From NCBI RefSeq assembly GCF_008245025.1, contig NZ_CP043426.1:62001-126000 (forward strand): a stretch of DNA of 64,000 nt, in the 5' to 3' direction. A model generated the notes under the pieces. It had not been told where the DNA came from. It saw only the letters and a list, made by a program, of their open reading frames with translations, and did not search any database. Positions 37,797-46,145 of this stretch are shown piece after piece. The stretch's first letter is position 1. Each line of letters begins with the position of its first letter. A program made the translations under genes and the position numbers. This DNA comes from Campylobacter lari subsp. concheus (GTDB taxonomy: Bacteria; Campylobacterota; Campylobacteria; Campylobacterales; Campylobacteraceae).

Positions 37797-38318
37797 ATGA
37801 GAGATGAATTAGAAATCTTACAAAAGCATTTAGGACAAGTAGGTTCAAGTATAGATGGTGCAAATTTAAAACATCAAACACAAAAATTTAGCGAAGATAT
37901 TACTGATGCAAATGATTTTATTGGTGCTTTGCAAATTTTAGATTTTTCGTTGAAAAAAATTTCAAAACTTTTAGAAGATAAAAATTATGAAGATGTGCAA
38001 GATAAAGTATTAATTGCAAGTGAAAGTTTAAAAATAGTAGATAATTGCTCGTTTTTAGGAAATGCTTTATTTGATAATAATTATAATGTAAATGTAGGCT
38101 CAAAGGCTTTTACTTTTGAAATTTATAATCCTTTAAAAATTTTAGAAACTAGTGATTATGAAGGCATGAAAGCTTATATAATAGATAAAAGAGAAGAAAT
38201 AGCTTCTATGCTTAGTGAGCTTGCAGTGGCTATTGCTACTTATAGTCCTAGTCAAAGTTTTGGCGGATTAGGTCATGATTTTATGAATGATCTAGATTTT
38301 ACTAAGCTTTTTAAATAA
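37797..38318 (+). CDS. Conserved hypothetical protein
   Basis: 173 residues, acidic, largely helical, without a signal peptide or membrane segment. The N-terminal MRDELEILQKHLGQVGSSID and the C-terminal LSELAVAIATYSPSQSFGG are its most regular parts. I do not recognise a domain. An equivalent occurs downstream of the Iam operon in C. jejuni (recalled as Cj1650). The ribosome site lies in a hairpin and a terminator follows directly, so it is probably regulated apart from the operon before it. Confidence 0.75.
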   Translation: MRDELEILQKHLGQVGSSIDGANLKHQTQKFSEDITDANDFIGALQILDFSLKKISKLLEDKNYEDVQDKVLIASESLKIVDNCSFLGNALFDNNYNVNVGSKAFTFEIYNPLKILETSDYEGMKAYIIDKREEIASMLSELAVAIATYSPSQSFGGLGHDFMNDLDFTKLFK

Positions 38319-38343
38319 TACTAAAGGCAAAAAGCCTTTAGTA
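38319..38343. terminator. Bidirectional terminator between the hypothetical gene and sodC
   Basis: TACTAAAGGC (38319-38328) pairs with GCCTTTAGTA (38334-38343) around an A5 loop, directly after the plus-strand stop and 8 bases before the end of minus-strand sodC. Confidence 0.75.
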
Positions 38344-38351
38344 TGTGTGTA

Positions 38352-38891
38352 TTATTTAATAACTCCGCAAGCCATTCTAGCACCACCACCACCAAGTACT
38401 GCAGGATGATCGCTATGATTATCTCCTCCAAAATGTATCATTAAAGAGTGATTTTTAAGCTCATCAAGAGTTTTGATTTTTGGCGCTAATACAGGATTAG
38501 TTGCTTTGCCATCTTTTTCTACATAAATTGGTGGTAAATCACCTTTGTGGCCTTTATCATCCCATGGGCTTGAGTGTGCATCGGTTTTTTCAGGATCCCA
38601 GTGACCGCCAGCTTTCATACCTAAACCCTTATCAGTTGCACCACAATCTGCGTTCGCATGAACATGAAAACCATGAATTCCACTTTCTAAACCTTGAAGA
38701 TTTGGGTAAAACGCTACCCCATAAGGAGTTTGTACTGCTACTACTTCACCTGCATTTTTGTTGGCATTTTTATCAAGAATTTCCATTTTGATAACTAAAT
38801 GATCTTTTTGTGCTTTTGGATCAAAATTTTCTAAATTTGCTCCAATTAAAAAACTTGATGCTAATAAAGAGCCTAGTATAATTTTTTTCAT
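38352..38891 (-). CDS. sodC: Periplasmic Cu/Zn superoxide dismutase
   Basis: 179 residues. It dismutates superoxide in the periplasm. The N-terminus [20 protein letters not shown] is a Sec signal. Metal ligands fall in [34 protein letters not shown] and [13 protein letters not shown]; the disulphide cysteines are in NADCG and MACGVI near the C-terminus. C. jejuni is known for having only the iron enzyme SodB, so this gene is a difference from it. It is divergent from an AraC-type regulator 115 bp away. Confidence 0.94.
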   Translation of the reverse strand: MKKIILGSLLASSFLIGANLENFDPKAQKDHLVIKMEILDKNANKNAGEVVAVQTPYGVAFYPNLQGLESGIHGFHVHANADCGATDKGLGMKAGGHWDPEKTDAHSSPWDDKGHKGDLPPIYVEKDGKATNPVLAPKIKTLDELKNHSLMIHFGGDNHSDHPAVLGGGGARMACGVIK

Positions 38892-39006
38892 TTTCTCTCC
38901 TTTTGTTAAAAATTATTTTATTGTAGCATATATTATTAATAAAAAATTGTCTTTTGTTGTTTTTTATAAAATACAATAATCAAAAAACTTATAAAAAAAG
39001 GTTTTA

Positions 39007-39885
39007 ATGTTAGTTTTTCCAAAAGATTTTGAAAAAGTGAGTCAAAAAGTTTTACATAATTCTTTATTTTCTTTGTGTCATTATCAAAAACAATCACCAA
39101 GTGATATAAACCAAGAAGTGGTGTTTAAAGATTATGCTTTGGTTTTTATATCAGAAGGTTCTAAAAGTATTTATACTATTGATAATCATTTTAAAGCAAA
39201 CAAAGATGAAATTATTTTTTTTACAAAAAATTCTTTTTCTATTAGAGATTATTTGAATGAAGCAAATATATATAAATCTGTTATTTTATGCTTTAAAGAA
39301 AGTATTTTAATAGAACTTGTTTTTAAATATCAAGATTTAATTTCTACATTAAACTCTTTAGAATATTCCAAGAGCTTATTTAGTTTAAAATCAGATTTAA
39401 TAACTAAAAGTATTTTTCAATCTTTTTTACCTTGTATAGGTGCTTCTAAAAACGGTGAATTTTTACTAAGATTAAAATTTGAAGAATTATTTTTGTCTTT
39501 ATTATATAGTGAAGACAATGCAGAATTTCTTGCTTTTTTAAAAGCTATTTTAAATGGTTTTAAATTAGAACTTTATCAGATGTTTGCATATTGTCAAAAT
39601 GATTTCGAAAATGTAGCTTCTATGGCTAAATTTAGTAAAATGGATATAGCAAGCTTTAGTCGTAACTTCAAGCAAAGTTTCGGGATAAGTCCTAAAGAAT
39701 GGCTTGACAATAAACGTTTTGAGAAGGCTAAATTTCTATTAGAATTTTCCACTAAAAATATTACTCAAATTTGTCACGAACTTGGATTTAATTCTCCTGC
39801 TTGGTTTATAGCAAGATATAAAAAAAGATATGGTATTACTCCAAAACAAGAGCAAAAATCAAAAAACTTATATTTTTTATCTTAA
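39007..39885 (+). CDS. AraC-family transcriptional regulator
   Basis: 292 residues. The C-terminal domain (about 185-285) holds two helix-turn-helix units: NVASMAKFSKMDIASFSRNF and ITQICHELGFNSPAWFIARY, followed by KKRYGITPKQE, the normal end of the family. The N-terminal half (about 1-170) is a cupin-like sensing region of the AraC type with no recognised ligand. It is divergent from sodC and 65 bases upstream of a secreted beta-propeller gene, both candidate targets. Confidence 0.88.
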   Translation: MLVFPKDFEKVSQKVLHNSLFSLCHYQKQSPSDINQEVVFKDYALVFISEGSKSIYTIDNHFKANKDEIIFFTKNSFSIRDYLNEANIYKSVILCFKESILIELVFKYQDLISTLNSLEYSKSLFSLKSDLITKSIFQSFLPCIGASKNGEFLLRLKFEELFLSLLYSEDNAEFLAFLKAILNGFKLELYQMFAYCQNDFENVASMAKFSKMDIASFSRNFKQSFGISPKEWLDNKRFEKAKFLLEFSTKNITQICHELGFNSPAWFIARYKKRYGITPKQEQKSKNLYFLS

Positions 39886-39950
39886 AAATGATAGATTTTA
39901 TTTTAATTTTTTACTAGAATTTTTTAATAAAATTTAAGAAAGGTAACAAT

Positions 39951-40787
39951 ATGAAAAAAAGTATCTTAACTTTAGCTTTGTTTGCATTTTGTAGTGCAAA
40001 TGCTTTAGAGTTTCAAGAATTTAAAGGTTTTGCACATCCTGAAAGTGTGTATGTAGATGAAAGTGCTGTTTATGTATCTAATGTAGGAAAAGAGTTAGCT
40101 CCGTTAAATAAAGATAATGATGGTTTTATCTCAAAATTAGATAAAAATGGAAATGTTATAGAACTAGAATTTATCAAAAATCTTAACGCTCCAAAAGGTA
40201 TGTCTAAAATAGCTGATGTTTTGTATGTGGTTGATATTGATATTTTATACGGCTTTGATGTAAAAAGTAAAAAAGAGATTTTCAAGCTTCCTATAAAAAA
40301 TGCAGTATTTTTAAATGATATAGCAGTTTTAGATAATGATACATTGCTGGTGAGTGATACAGGTACAGGATATATCCATAAAGTATTTTTAAAAGATAAA
40401 AAATATGAAAACTTCATCCATTTAGATTCAAAATATGGTGGTCCAAATGGATTGTTGATAGAAAAAAACACTTTATTTATAGCAGGTTATGATCCAAGTG
40501 ATAAAACAGGTGGAAAAATCATTAGTATTGATTTAAATACAAAGAAAATTCAAGAATTAAGCAAAAAAATAGAACAATTTGATGGTATTGTATATGATAA
40601 AGATAAAAATCTCTTAGTATCAAGTTGGGGTAAAAATCTTCAAGGATATATTTATACTTTAAAAGATAATAAAGAGATAAAGCTAGATCTAAACCCTATA
40701 AAAGGCCCTGCAGATATGTTTTTTGATGGGGAGTATTTATGGGTGCCAAAAATGGCAGAGAATGCCTTGATTAAAGTAAAATTATAA
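39951..40787 (+). CDS. Secreted beta-propeller protein, SMP-30/NHL-like
   Basis: 278 residues. The signal peptide [20 protein letters not shown] predicts periplasmic location. The rest shows repeated short strand motifs such as [37 protein letters not shown] and [19 protein letters not shown], about five to six blades typical of SMP-30/gluconolactonase or NHL folds. No enzyme activity can be assigned. It follows an AraC regulator on the same strand, and AAAGG at 39939-39943 is the ribosome site. Confidence 0.75.
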   Translation: MKKSILTLALFAFCSANALEFQEFKGFAHPESVYVDESAVYVSNVGKELAPLNKDNDGFISKLDKNGNVIELEFIKNLNAPKGMSKIADVLYVVDIDILYGFDVKSKKEIFKLPIKNAVFLNDIAVLDNDTLLVSDTGTGYIHKVFLKDKKYENFIHLDSKYGGPNGLLIEKNTLFIAGYDPSDKTGGKIISIDLNTKKIQELSKKIEQFDGIVYDKDKNLLVSSWGKNLQGYIYTLKDNKEIKLDLNPIKGPADMFFDGEYLWVPKMAENALIKVKL

Positions 40788-40789
40788 AA

Positions 40790-40815
40790 ACTTTTAAGCC
40801 TTTTGGCTTAAAAGT
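40790..40815. terminator. Bidirectional terminator
   Basis: A perfect 11-bp stem, ACTTTTAAGCC (40790-40800) and GGCTTAAAAGT (40805-40815), with a TTTT loop. It overlaps the stop codon of the minus-strand zinc-ribbon gene and follows the propeller gene. Confidence 0.75.
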
Positions 40816-41065
40816 CAAATAATTCTCCAAGCCAACTTTCTTTTTTCTTGTATTTATAACCATTGTTATGATGATAGTTTGCTTGTTGGTTGTAATTTTG
40901 TTGTTGAGACTGTTGTGATGTGCTTTGAGATGTACTTCTTTCTATGATTTTATCAAGTTCACCGCGATCAAGCCAAACACCACGACATTTTGGACAATAA
41001 TCAATCTCAACTCCATTTCTTTCACTCATTAATAAATCAGTATTTGCACAAACTGGGCAATTCAT
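40808..41065 (-). CDS. TFIIB-type zinc-ribbon protein
   Basis: 85 residues. The N-terminal half is a zf-TFIIB domain: MNCPVCANTDLLMSERNGVE followed by IDYCPKCRGVWLDRGELDKI, with two CxxC pairs binding one zinc. The C-terminal half is a Ser/Gln/Asn-rich low-complexity linker and a basic, tryptophan-containing tail (KKKESWLGELFDF). The role is unknown. Ribosome site AAGGAT is in the 5' flank on the minus strand. Confidence 0.88.
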   Translation of the reverse strand: MNCPVCANTDLLMSERNGVEIDYCPKCRGVWLDRGELDKIIERSTSQSTSQQSQQQNYNQQANYHHNNGYKYKKKESWLGELFDF

Positions 41066-41113
41066 ATTTATCCTTTATAAAAATTTTCCTAAAGTATATA
41101 GGTTTAAAGTAAA

Positions 41114-41803
41114 TTATGAGTTTAAATCCCAATCAATAGGACTTTTGCCAAGTTTTAATAAAATTTCATTGCTTTTTGAAAAATGTTTGCAGCCTAAAAA
41201 AGCATTTCTTGCTAAAGGTGATGGATGTGCCGCTTCTAAGATAAAGTGTTTTTTAGGGTTGATTAAGACTTTTTTATTTTTAGCATAATTTCCCCAAAGC
41301 AAAAACACTAATCCCTCTTTTTCATCACTAAGTTTTGATATAACTGCATCGGTAAATTTTTGCCAGCCAAAATGTGCATGTGAAGCAGGTTTGTTTGCCT
41401 CTACGCTTAAGATGGAGTTTAAAAGTAAAATTCCTTGCTTAGCCCATTTGCTAAGATCTCCATGTCTTGCTATAGGAATGTTTAAATCATCTTGTAATTC
41501 TTTGTAGATATTAAGTAGAGATGGAGGAATTTTAACTCCCATTGGTACGCTAAAGCTCAAACCCATAGCTTGATGAGGGTTGTGATAAGGATCTTGTCCT
41601 AAAAGTATGATTTTTAAATCCTGTAAAGGAGCTAGGTTAAATGCATTAAAGATTAAATTTGCTGGCGGATATATAGTTTTTCCTTCGTTTAAGGCATTGA
41701 TATAATGAGTTTTTATCTCTAAAAAATAAGGTTTTAAAAACTCATCTTTTAAAAATTCTTTCCAAGTTTGTTCTATTTTTATTTTTTCTAAACAAATATC
41801 CAT
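41114..41803 (-). CDS. ung: Uracil-DNA glycosylase (family 1)
   Basis: 229 residues from the ATG at 41803, which has AAGGAT four bases upstream; a start 15 bases earlier would have no site. It removes uracil from DNA. Catalytic Asp is in LLGQDPYHNPHQAMGLSFSV and the DNA-intercalating loop His in AAHPSPLARNAF; the FLLWGNYAKNK strand is also typical. It is 8 bases after the sensor kinase gene, probably in the same transcript. Confidence 0.95.
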   Translation of the reverse strand: MDICLEKIKIEQTWKEFLKDEFLKPYFLEIKTHYINALNEGKTIYPPANLIFNAFNLAPLQDLKIILLGQDPYHNPHQAMGLSFSVPMGVKIPPSLLNIYKELQDDLNIPIARHGDLSKWAKQGILLLNSILSVEANKPASHAHFGWQKFTDAVISKLSDEKEGLVFLLWGNYAKNKKVLINPKKHFILEAAHPSPLARNAFLGCKHFSKSNEILLKLGKSPIDWDLNS

Positions 41804-41811
41804 TTTTATCC

Positions 41812-43119
41812 TTACCAAGAAAGTATAAATTCACTTCCTTCATTTTCTTTGCTTAAAACTTTAATGTTGATATTGTTTTTATCGGCAATTTGCTTAACTA
41901 AATTTAAGCCTATACCAAAGCCACCTTGATCTTGATTAAAGCGTTTATAGCGTGTAAAAATTTGAGCTATTTCTTTAGCACTCATGCCTTGACCTTCATC
42001 TTTGATACTAAGTGTTTTTTCTTTTAAGCAAATATAGATTTTTTTATGAGCATTGGTGTATTTTATGGCATTGCTTAAAAGATTATCAATTAAAATTTGC
42101 ATTTCTTCTTTATTGGCATAAAGGTTTTGCTCTAAAAGATTTTTTTCAATGATGAGATTTTTTTGCGTGATTAAAGTTTCAAAGTATTCTAATCTTTGTT
42201 CTAAAAGCTCTTTTAAATTTATATCTTCTTTTATATTTTCTTTTTGTAAGAAAAAATTTAAGGCGATGAGATTTTGATAGATATGGTTTAAATTTTTACT
42301 TGCTAGTTTGATATGATTTAGTTTTTTTATATTATTTGGATTTAAATTTGTATCATCAAATTTTTTAATACTAGCTAAAATTACACTTAAAGGTGTATTA
42401 ATTTCGTGTGTAGTGTCTTTGATGAAGTCATTAAGTGCTTTAAATTGCTCTTTGATATTTTTAAAGACAAGTAAGATCAGTATATAGGCAACCACAGTAA
42501 GCAATAAAATACATATAAGAGTATAAAAAATGGTTTTTAATTTTAATTTCCAAAGTTCATGGGAAAAATCGTTGATATCTAGATTATTATAATTATCTTT
42601 GTGGTATTGTTCTTTTTTAAAACCAAGATCATCAGTTTCTATAATGATATGAATATTTTTATGTCTTAAAAAATGAGAGTGGTGTTTTGGTTTTTTTAGA
42701 TTACTTGTGTCTATATAGGTGTTGAGATTTCTAATCCTTGAAAAATCTATAAACAATCTTTTGTTTTCATTGTAAATAAAATCATTTTTTTTAAGTTGTG
42801 TTAATATTTTTAAAGCATCGAAAGTTAAATTGCTAAAAACAACTTGGTTATTTACGATAATGGCAAATTGAGTGTTGAGTCTTTTGGATATATATGAAAA
42901 ATCTTCTTGATTTAAATATGTTCTATCGTGTCTTGCTTCGATGATATTTTGCAAAATATAATTATAGTGAGTATATGAATGCGTTATTTGATTTAATCGT
43001 ATATAGTTTGCTTCTTTTTGATAAAAAGTGATAAAAAAAATCGTTAAAAACACACCACTTGTGATGATATAAAGGGCTAGAATTTTAAAAATAGTATTAT
43101 TAAAATTTTCACTTTTCAT
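41812..43119 (-). CDS. Sensor histidine kinase of an OmpR-type two-component system
   Basis: 435 residues. Membrane helices at about 11-33 and 196-218 bracket a periplasmic sensor of about 160 residues. The sensor contains a histidine-rich patch, KKPKHHSHFLRHKN (about 143-154). The H-box DTTHEINTPL has phospho-accepting His238. N (LIDNLLSNAIKYT), G1 (IKDEGQGMS) and G2 (GGFGIGLNLVKQI) boxes follow. The HAMP domain is short or absent. It overlaps the regulator gene by 11 bases. The stimulus is unknown. Confidence 0.92.
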   Translation of the reverse strand: MKSENFNNTIFKILALYIITSGVFLTIFFITFYQKEANYIRLNQITHSYTHYNYILQNIIEARHDRTYLNQEDFSYISKRLNTQFAIIVNNQVVFSNLTFDALKILTQLKKNDFIYNENKRLFIDFSRIRNLNTYIDTSNLKKPKHHSHFLRHKNIHIIIETDDLGFKKEQYHKDNYNNLDINDFSHELWKLKLKTIFYTLICILLLTVVAYILILLVFKNIKEQFKALNDFIKDTTHEINTPLSVILASIKKFDDTNLNPNNIKKLNHIKLASKNLNHIYQNLIALNFFLQKENIKEDINLKELLEQRLEYFETLITQKNLIIEKNLLEQNLYANKEEMQILIDNLLSNAIKYTNAHKKIYICLKEKTLSIKDEGQGMSAKEIAQIFTRYKRFNQDQGGFGIGLNLVKQIADKNNINIKVLSKENEGSEFILSW

Positions 43120-43795
43120 TTTCTAGCCTTATAGCATAGCCTATGTTTCTTTGGTTGATGATAAGGTCTTTGCCAAGAATTTTTCTTAAATTTTTTACAT
43201 AAACTCTAAGACTCATAATTGCTGGTTCTTCGTCTAAACTCCAAATTTCATCAAAAATGGTTTCTATGCTCACAAAGTGTGGGCGTTTTTTTAAAAGTAA
43301 GGCTAAGAGCTCTTTTTCTTTGTTGGTAAGATTGATGATTGTTTTATCTTGATAAAGAGTTTTATTAAGTGGATCAAAAGAAATATTTTTTGAGAAGTTA
43401 AGTAAAATCAAATCTTCTTTTTGGTGACTAAAATTTCTTTTAATGATATTTTTTACACGGATAATTAATTCATCTATGTCAAAAGGTTTTTTAACATAAT
43501 CATCACAACCTGATAAAAATCCTTGTTTTACATCATCAAGCATAGATAAAGAAGTTAAAAATATAGCAGGAGTATTTTTACCACTTTCTCTTAATTCTTT
43601 TAAAACTTCAAAACCATTGCCTTTTGGAACTTTAACGTCAAAAATCCAAAGATCAAAATTTTCTTCATAAGCTTTTTCTAGCGCCTCTTGTGCATCATAT
43701 ACACAAGAGACTTTAAAACCTTCGTCGCTTAAGGATTCGTTTATAATTTCATTTAAACTTAAATCATCTTCTAAGAGCAGAATTTTTGCTGCCAT
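43109..43795 (-). CDS. OmpR-family response regulator
   Basis: 228 residues. The receiver domain (1-120) has acidic residues Glu9, Asp10 and Asp11, phospho-acceptor Asp53 in WIFDVKVPKG and Lys in YVKKPFD. The C-terminal winged helix (about 135-225) ends in LRVYVKNLRKILG and NQRNIGYAIRLE, the recognition helix and wing. It is transcribed first, ahead of the kinase and possibly together with the small His-rich periplasmic protein one base upstream. I cannot match it confidently to RacR, DccR, CprR or PhosR. Confidence 0.92.
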   Translation of the reverse strand: MAAKILLLEDDLSLNEIINESLSDEGFKVSCVYDAQEALEKAYEENFDLWIFDVKVPKGNGFEVLKELRESGKNTPAIFLTSLSMLDDVKQGFLSGCDDYVKKPFDIDELIIRVKNIIKRNFSHQKEDLILLNFSKNISFDPLNKTLYQDKTIINLTNKEKELLALLLKKRPHFVSIETIFDEIWSLDEEPAIMSLRVYVKNLRKILGKDLIINQRNIGYAIRLENEK

Positions 43796-43796
43796 T

Positions 43797-44213
43797 TTAT
43801 CTCATCGGACAATTTGCATGGTGCGATCTTAAACCATGATGATTTTTATGGGAATGGGTGTTATTGTAATGGTGTAAATTTAACTCTCTTATTTCTTTGC
43901 CACTCATTTCATCAGTTAGTTTTTGCATATCTTCTTGAACGATAGTTCTTCTTTGATTTCTTTCTTGAGTAGAAAGTTTAGAGATGTTTTCGTGTAAATT
44001 AGCTCTAAATTGTTGATGAAAATCTTTTGCATCTTTGTATTTCATTTCATTCATTCTTTTTTTCATCTCAATAACTAAATCAGCTTGATCTTGTGCTTTT
44101 ACGCTTTTTGCAAGATTTAAAATCTCATCATTACTTTTTTTAGAAAAATCAGCTCCTAGTGCAAATGAAGCAGCCAAAGAACCCACGATAAATAAACTTA
44201 CAATTTTTTTCAT
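43797..44213 (-). CDS. Periplasmic DUF1104-like protein with histidine-rich C-terminus
   Basis: 138 residues. A signal peptide (MKKIVSLFIVGSLAASFALG) is followed by a charged helical domain with DEILNLAKSVKAQDQADL and MNEMKYKDAKDFHQQFRAN, the pattern of the DUF1104 family. The last 25 or so residues contain eight or nine histidines (LHHYNNTHSHKNHHG) and end HHANCPM, which looks like a metal-binding tail. It sits one base before the response regulator on the same strand and is a natural sensor or target of that system. The metal role is inferred. Confidence 0.8.
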   Translation of the reverse strand: MKKIVSLFIVGSLAASFALGADFSKKSNDEILNLAKSVKAQDQADLVIEMKKRMNEMKYKDAKDFHQQFRANLHENISKLSTQERNQRRTIVQEDMQKLTDEMSGKEIRELNLHHYNNTHSHKNHHGLRSHHANCPMR

Positions 44214-44275
44214 TGTTTCTCCTTTAAATTAATGATGAGAAATTATAAAAGTTCAAAATAAAGCCAAAATGAAAT

Positions 44276-45028
44276 TTATTGACAAACAAAAAGCACGTTA
44301 GCTTTTAAGTTTTGTTTTTCACTTTTGATAATAGGCAATACAACACTATCTGCACTAGCTGCTAAACTTGGGGAGTTGTATTTAATATTGTAACTATCAA
44401 AATGAATATTTTTTATCATGCAAGTTTTTGCTAGAGTTTTAGAATAATATTGAGCTTTTTCGAAAGCTTTTTTAAATGCAAGATCATATAAATCTTCTTT
44501 ATTTTCTTCTAAAACAACCTCATCAAAACCAGCTTGTAAGGCTTTGGTATTAAAAGAAATTAAAGCATTGGTAGTGCTAATGCTTTCTATGTCTTTTATA
44601 AGATTTTCATAGTCTTTGTTTTTATTTTGTGAGATTTGGCAAGTAAAATTAGAGTGTAATCTGTATCCATTTAATGTTTTTACCCCTTGATAGTAATTAT
44701 AACTTGGCTCTAAAGTATAACTTCCACCTTTGCAATAATTTTCTTTAGCGATACGATCTGAGATTTCTTTGAAAGTTTTAGCAATATGATTTTTTTCATC
44801 GCTAGAAATAATGGTTTTTTTACTAAGTTCCTCGCTGGCACTAAAATTTAAAGTAGCATTAAAGATATTTGGGGTAATTTCATTAGATACTTCTATGTTT
44901 CTTGAAAATTCTATATTTTGTTTATTGTGATTTTTTAAGCCTAAAAATTCAGTGTTAAAAACCACTCCTAGTACAAATAATACCAAACAAAGTAGTCCCA
45001 AGCCTAGACCTTTTAAAAAACTTTTCAT
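44276..45028 (-). CDS. SIMPL-domain (DUF541) periplasmic protein
   Basis: 250 residues. An N-terminal membrane anchor (about 5-26, GLGLGLLCLVLFVLGVVFNT) is followed by a SIMPL/DUF541 domain, with EITPNIFNATLNFSASEEL near the start and FKKAFEKAQYYSKTLAKTC later. Members form periplasmic oligomers of unclear function. The gene is 62 bases upstream of the His-rich protein gene on the same strand and divergent from mutY. Confidence 0.82.
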   Translation of the reverse strand: MKSFLKGLGLGLLCLVLFVLGVVFNTEFLGLKNHNKQNIEFSRNIEVSNEITPNIFNATLNFSASEELSKKTIISSDEKNHIAKTFKEISDRIAKENYCKGGSYTLEPSYNYYQGVKTLNGYRLHSNFTCQISQNKNKDYENLIKDIESISTTNALISFNTKALQAGFDEVVLEENKEDLYDLAFKKAFEKAQYYSKTLAKTCMIKNIHFDSYNIKYNSPSLAASADSVVLPIIKSEKQNLKANVLFVCQ

Positions 45029-45116
45029 TTTTGCTCCTTTTTAAAAATATTTTTTATTTTAACATAAAGCCTTTAAGAATAGATTGTATAATTTTTTAAA
45101 AATAAAGAAAGTTTTA

Positions 45117-46145
45117 ATGCAAAAAATTCATAAAAGTATTTTAAAATGGTATGAACAAAATGGCAGGAAAAGTCTTCCTTGGCGTATTTTACATGAAGAG
45201 TATAGAAAATATGGTAGTGAGTATGATTTAAAAAAACTAAAAAATATTGATATTGCTTATGCAGTTTATGTCAGTGAGATTATGCTTCAGCAAACTCAAG
45301 TAAAAAGTGTTTTGCAAAATTATTATTTTCAGTTTTTAGCTAAATTTCCTTCTTTAAAAGCACTTTCTATGGCAAGTGAAGATGAGGTTTTAAAAGCTTG
45401 GCAAGGGCTTGGGTATTACACCAGAGCTAGAAACATGCACAAATGTGCAAAAATTTGTATGCAAGAGTTTAATGCAAAATTACCATCTGATATTAATGAG
45501 CTTCAAAAACTCCCTGGTATTGGAGAATATACAGCCGGTGCTATAGCTTGTTTTGGCTTTTTGCAAGCTAAGTCTTTTGTGGATGCAAACATTAAAAGAG
45601 TTTTGAGTAGATTTTATGGCTTACAAAATCCAAACTCTAAGATTTTAGTGCAAAAAGCAAAAGAGTTTTTAAACTATAATAATGCATTTGATCATAATCA
45701 AGCTTTATTAGATATAGGAGCTTTGGTTTGTTTGCCTAAAAATGCAAAATGTGAAATTTGTCCTTTAAAGTGTTTTTGCGATGGAAAAAATGAATATGAA
45801 AAATTTAACTCACCTAAAAAAATTCAATATAAAAACATTGTTTTAAAAATACTTATAGTGCAAAAAAATGAGCAATTCTTACTTGTTAAAAGTGAGGGAA
45901 AATTGTATTTTAATATGTATAATTTTTTAGAATATAAAAATCAAAAAAAAGCGAAATTTATAGGAGAGTTTAAACATTCTTATACCAAATATAAAATCAA
46001 TGCTAAGGTGTATTTTTTAAAAGATGATGATTTTGAAGATTTAAAAGCTAAAGCATTTTCCTATAAAGACTTAGGGCATCTTGCTCTTTCAAAACTTGCC
46101 CTAAAAACACTTGAACTTTTTAAAAAGAGTGATTATGCATTTTGA
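45117..46145 (+). CDS. mutY: A/G-specific adenine glycosylase
   Basis: 342 residues from the ATG at 45117; an upstream in-frame start would add 11 residues not seen in the family. It removes adenine mispaired with 8-oxoguanine. EIMLQQTQVKSV, the helix-hairpin-helix ELQKLPGIGEYTAGAIACF with catalytic Asp in KSFVDANIKRV, and the 4Fe-4S ligands C-x6-C-x2-C-x5-C (CLPKNAKCEICPLKCFC) are all present. The C-terminal NUDIX-like recognition domain is short and divergent. It overlaps the radical SAM gene by 11 bases. Confidence 0.94.
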   Translation: MQKIHKSILKWYEQNGRKSLPWRILHEEYRKYGSEYDLKKLKNIDIAYAVYVSEIMLQQTQVKSVLQNYYFQFLAKFPSLKALSMASEDEVLKAWQGLGYYTRARNMHKCAKICMQEFNAKLPSDINELQKLPGIGEYTAGAIACFGFLQAKSFVDANIKRVLSRFYGLQNPNSKILVQKAKEFLNYNNAFDHNQALLDIGALVCLPKNAKCEICPLKCFCDGKNEYEKFNSPKKIQYKNIVLKILIVQKNEQFLLVKSEGKLYFNMYNFLEYKNQKKAKFIGEFKHSYTKYKINAKVYFLKDDDFEDLKAKAFSYKDLGHLALSKLALKTLELFKKSDYAF

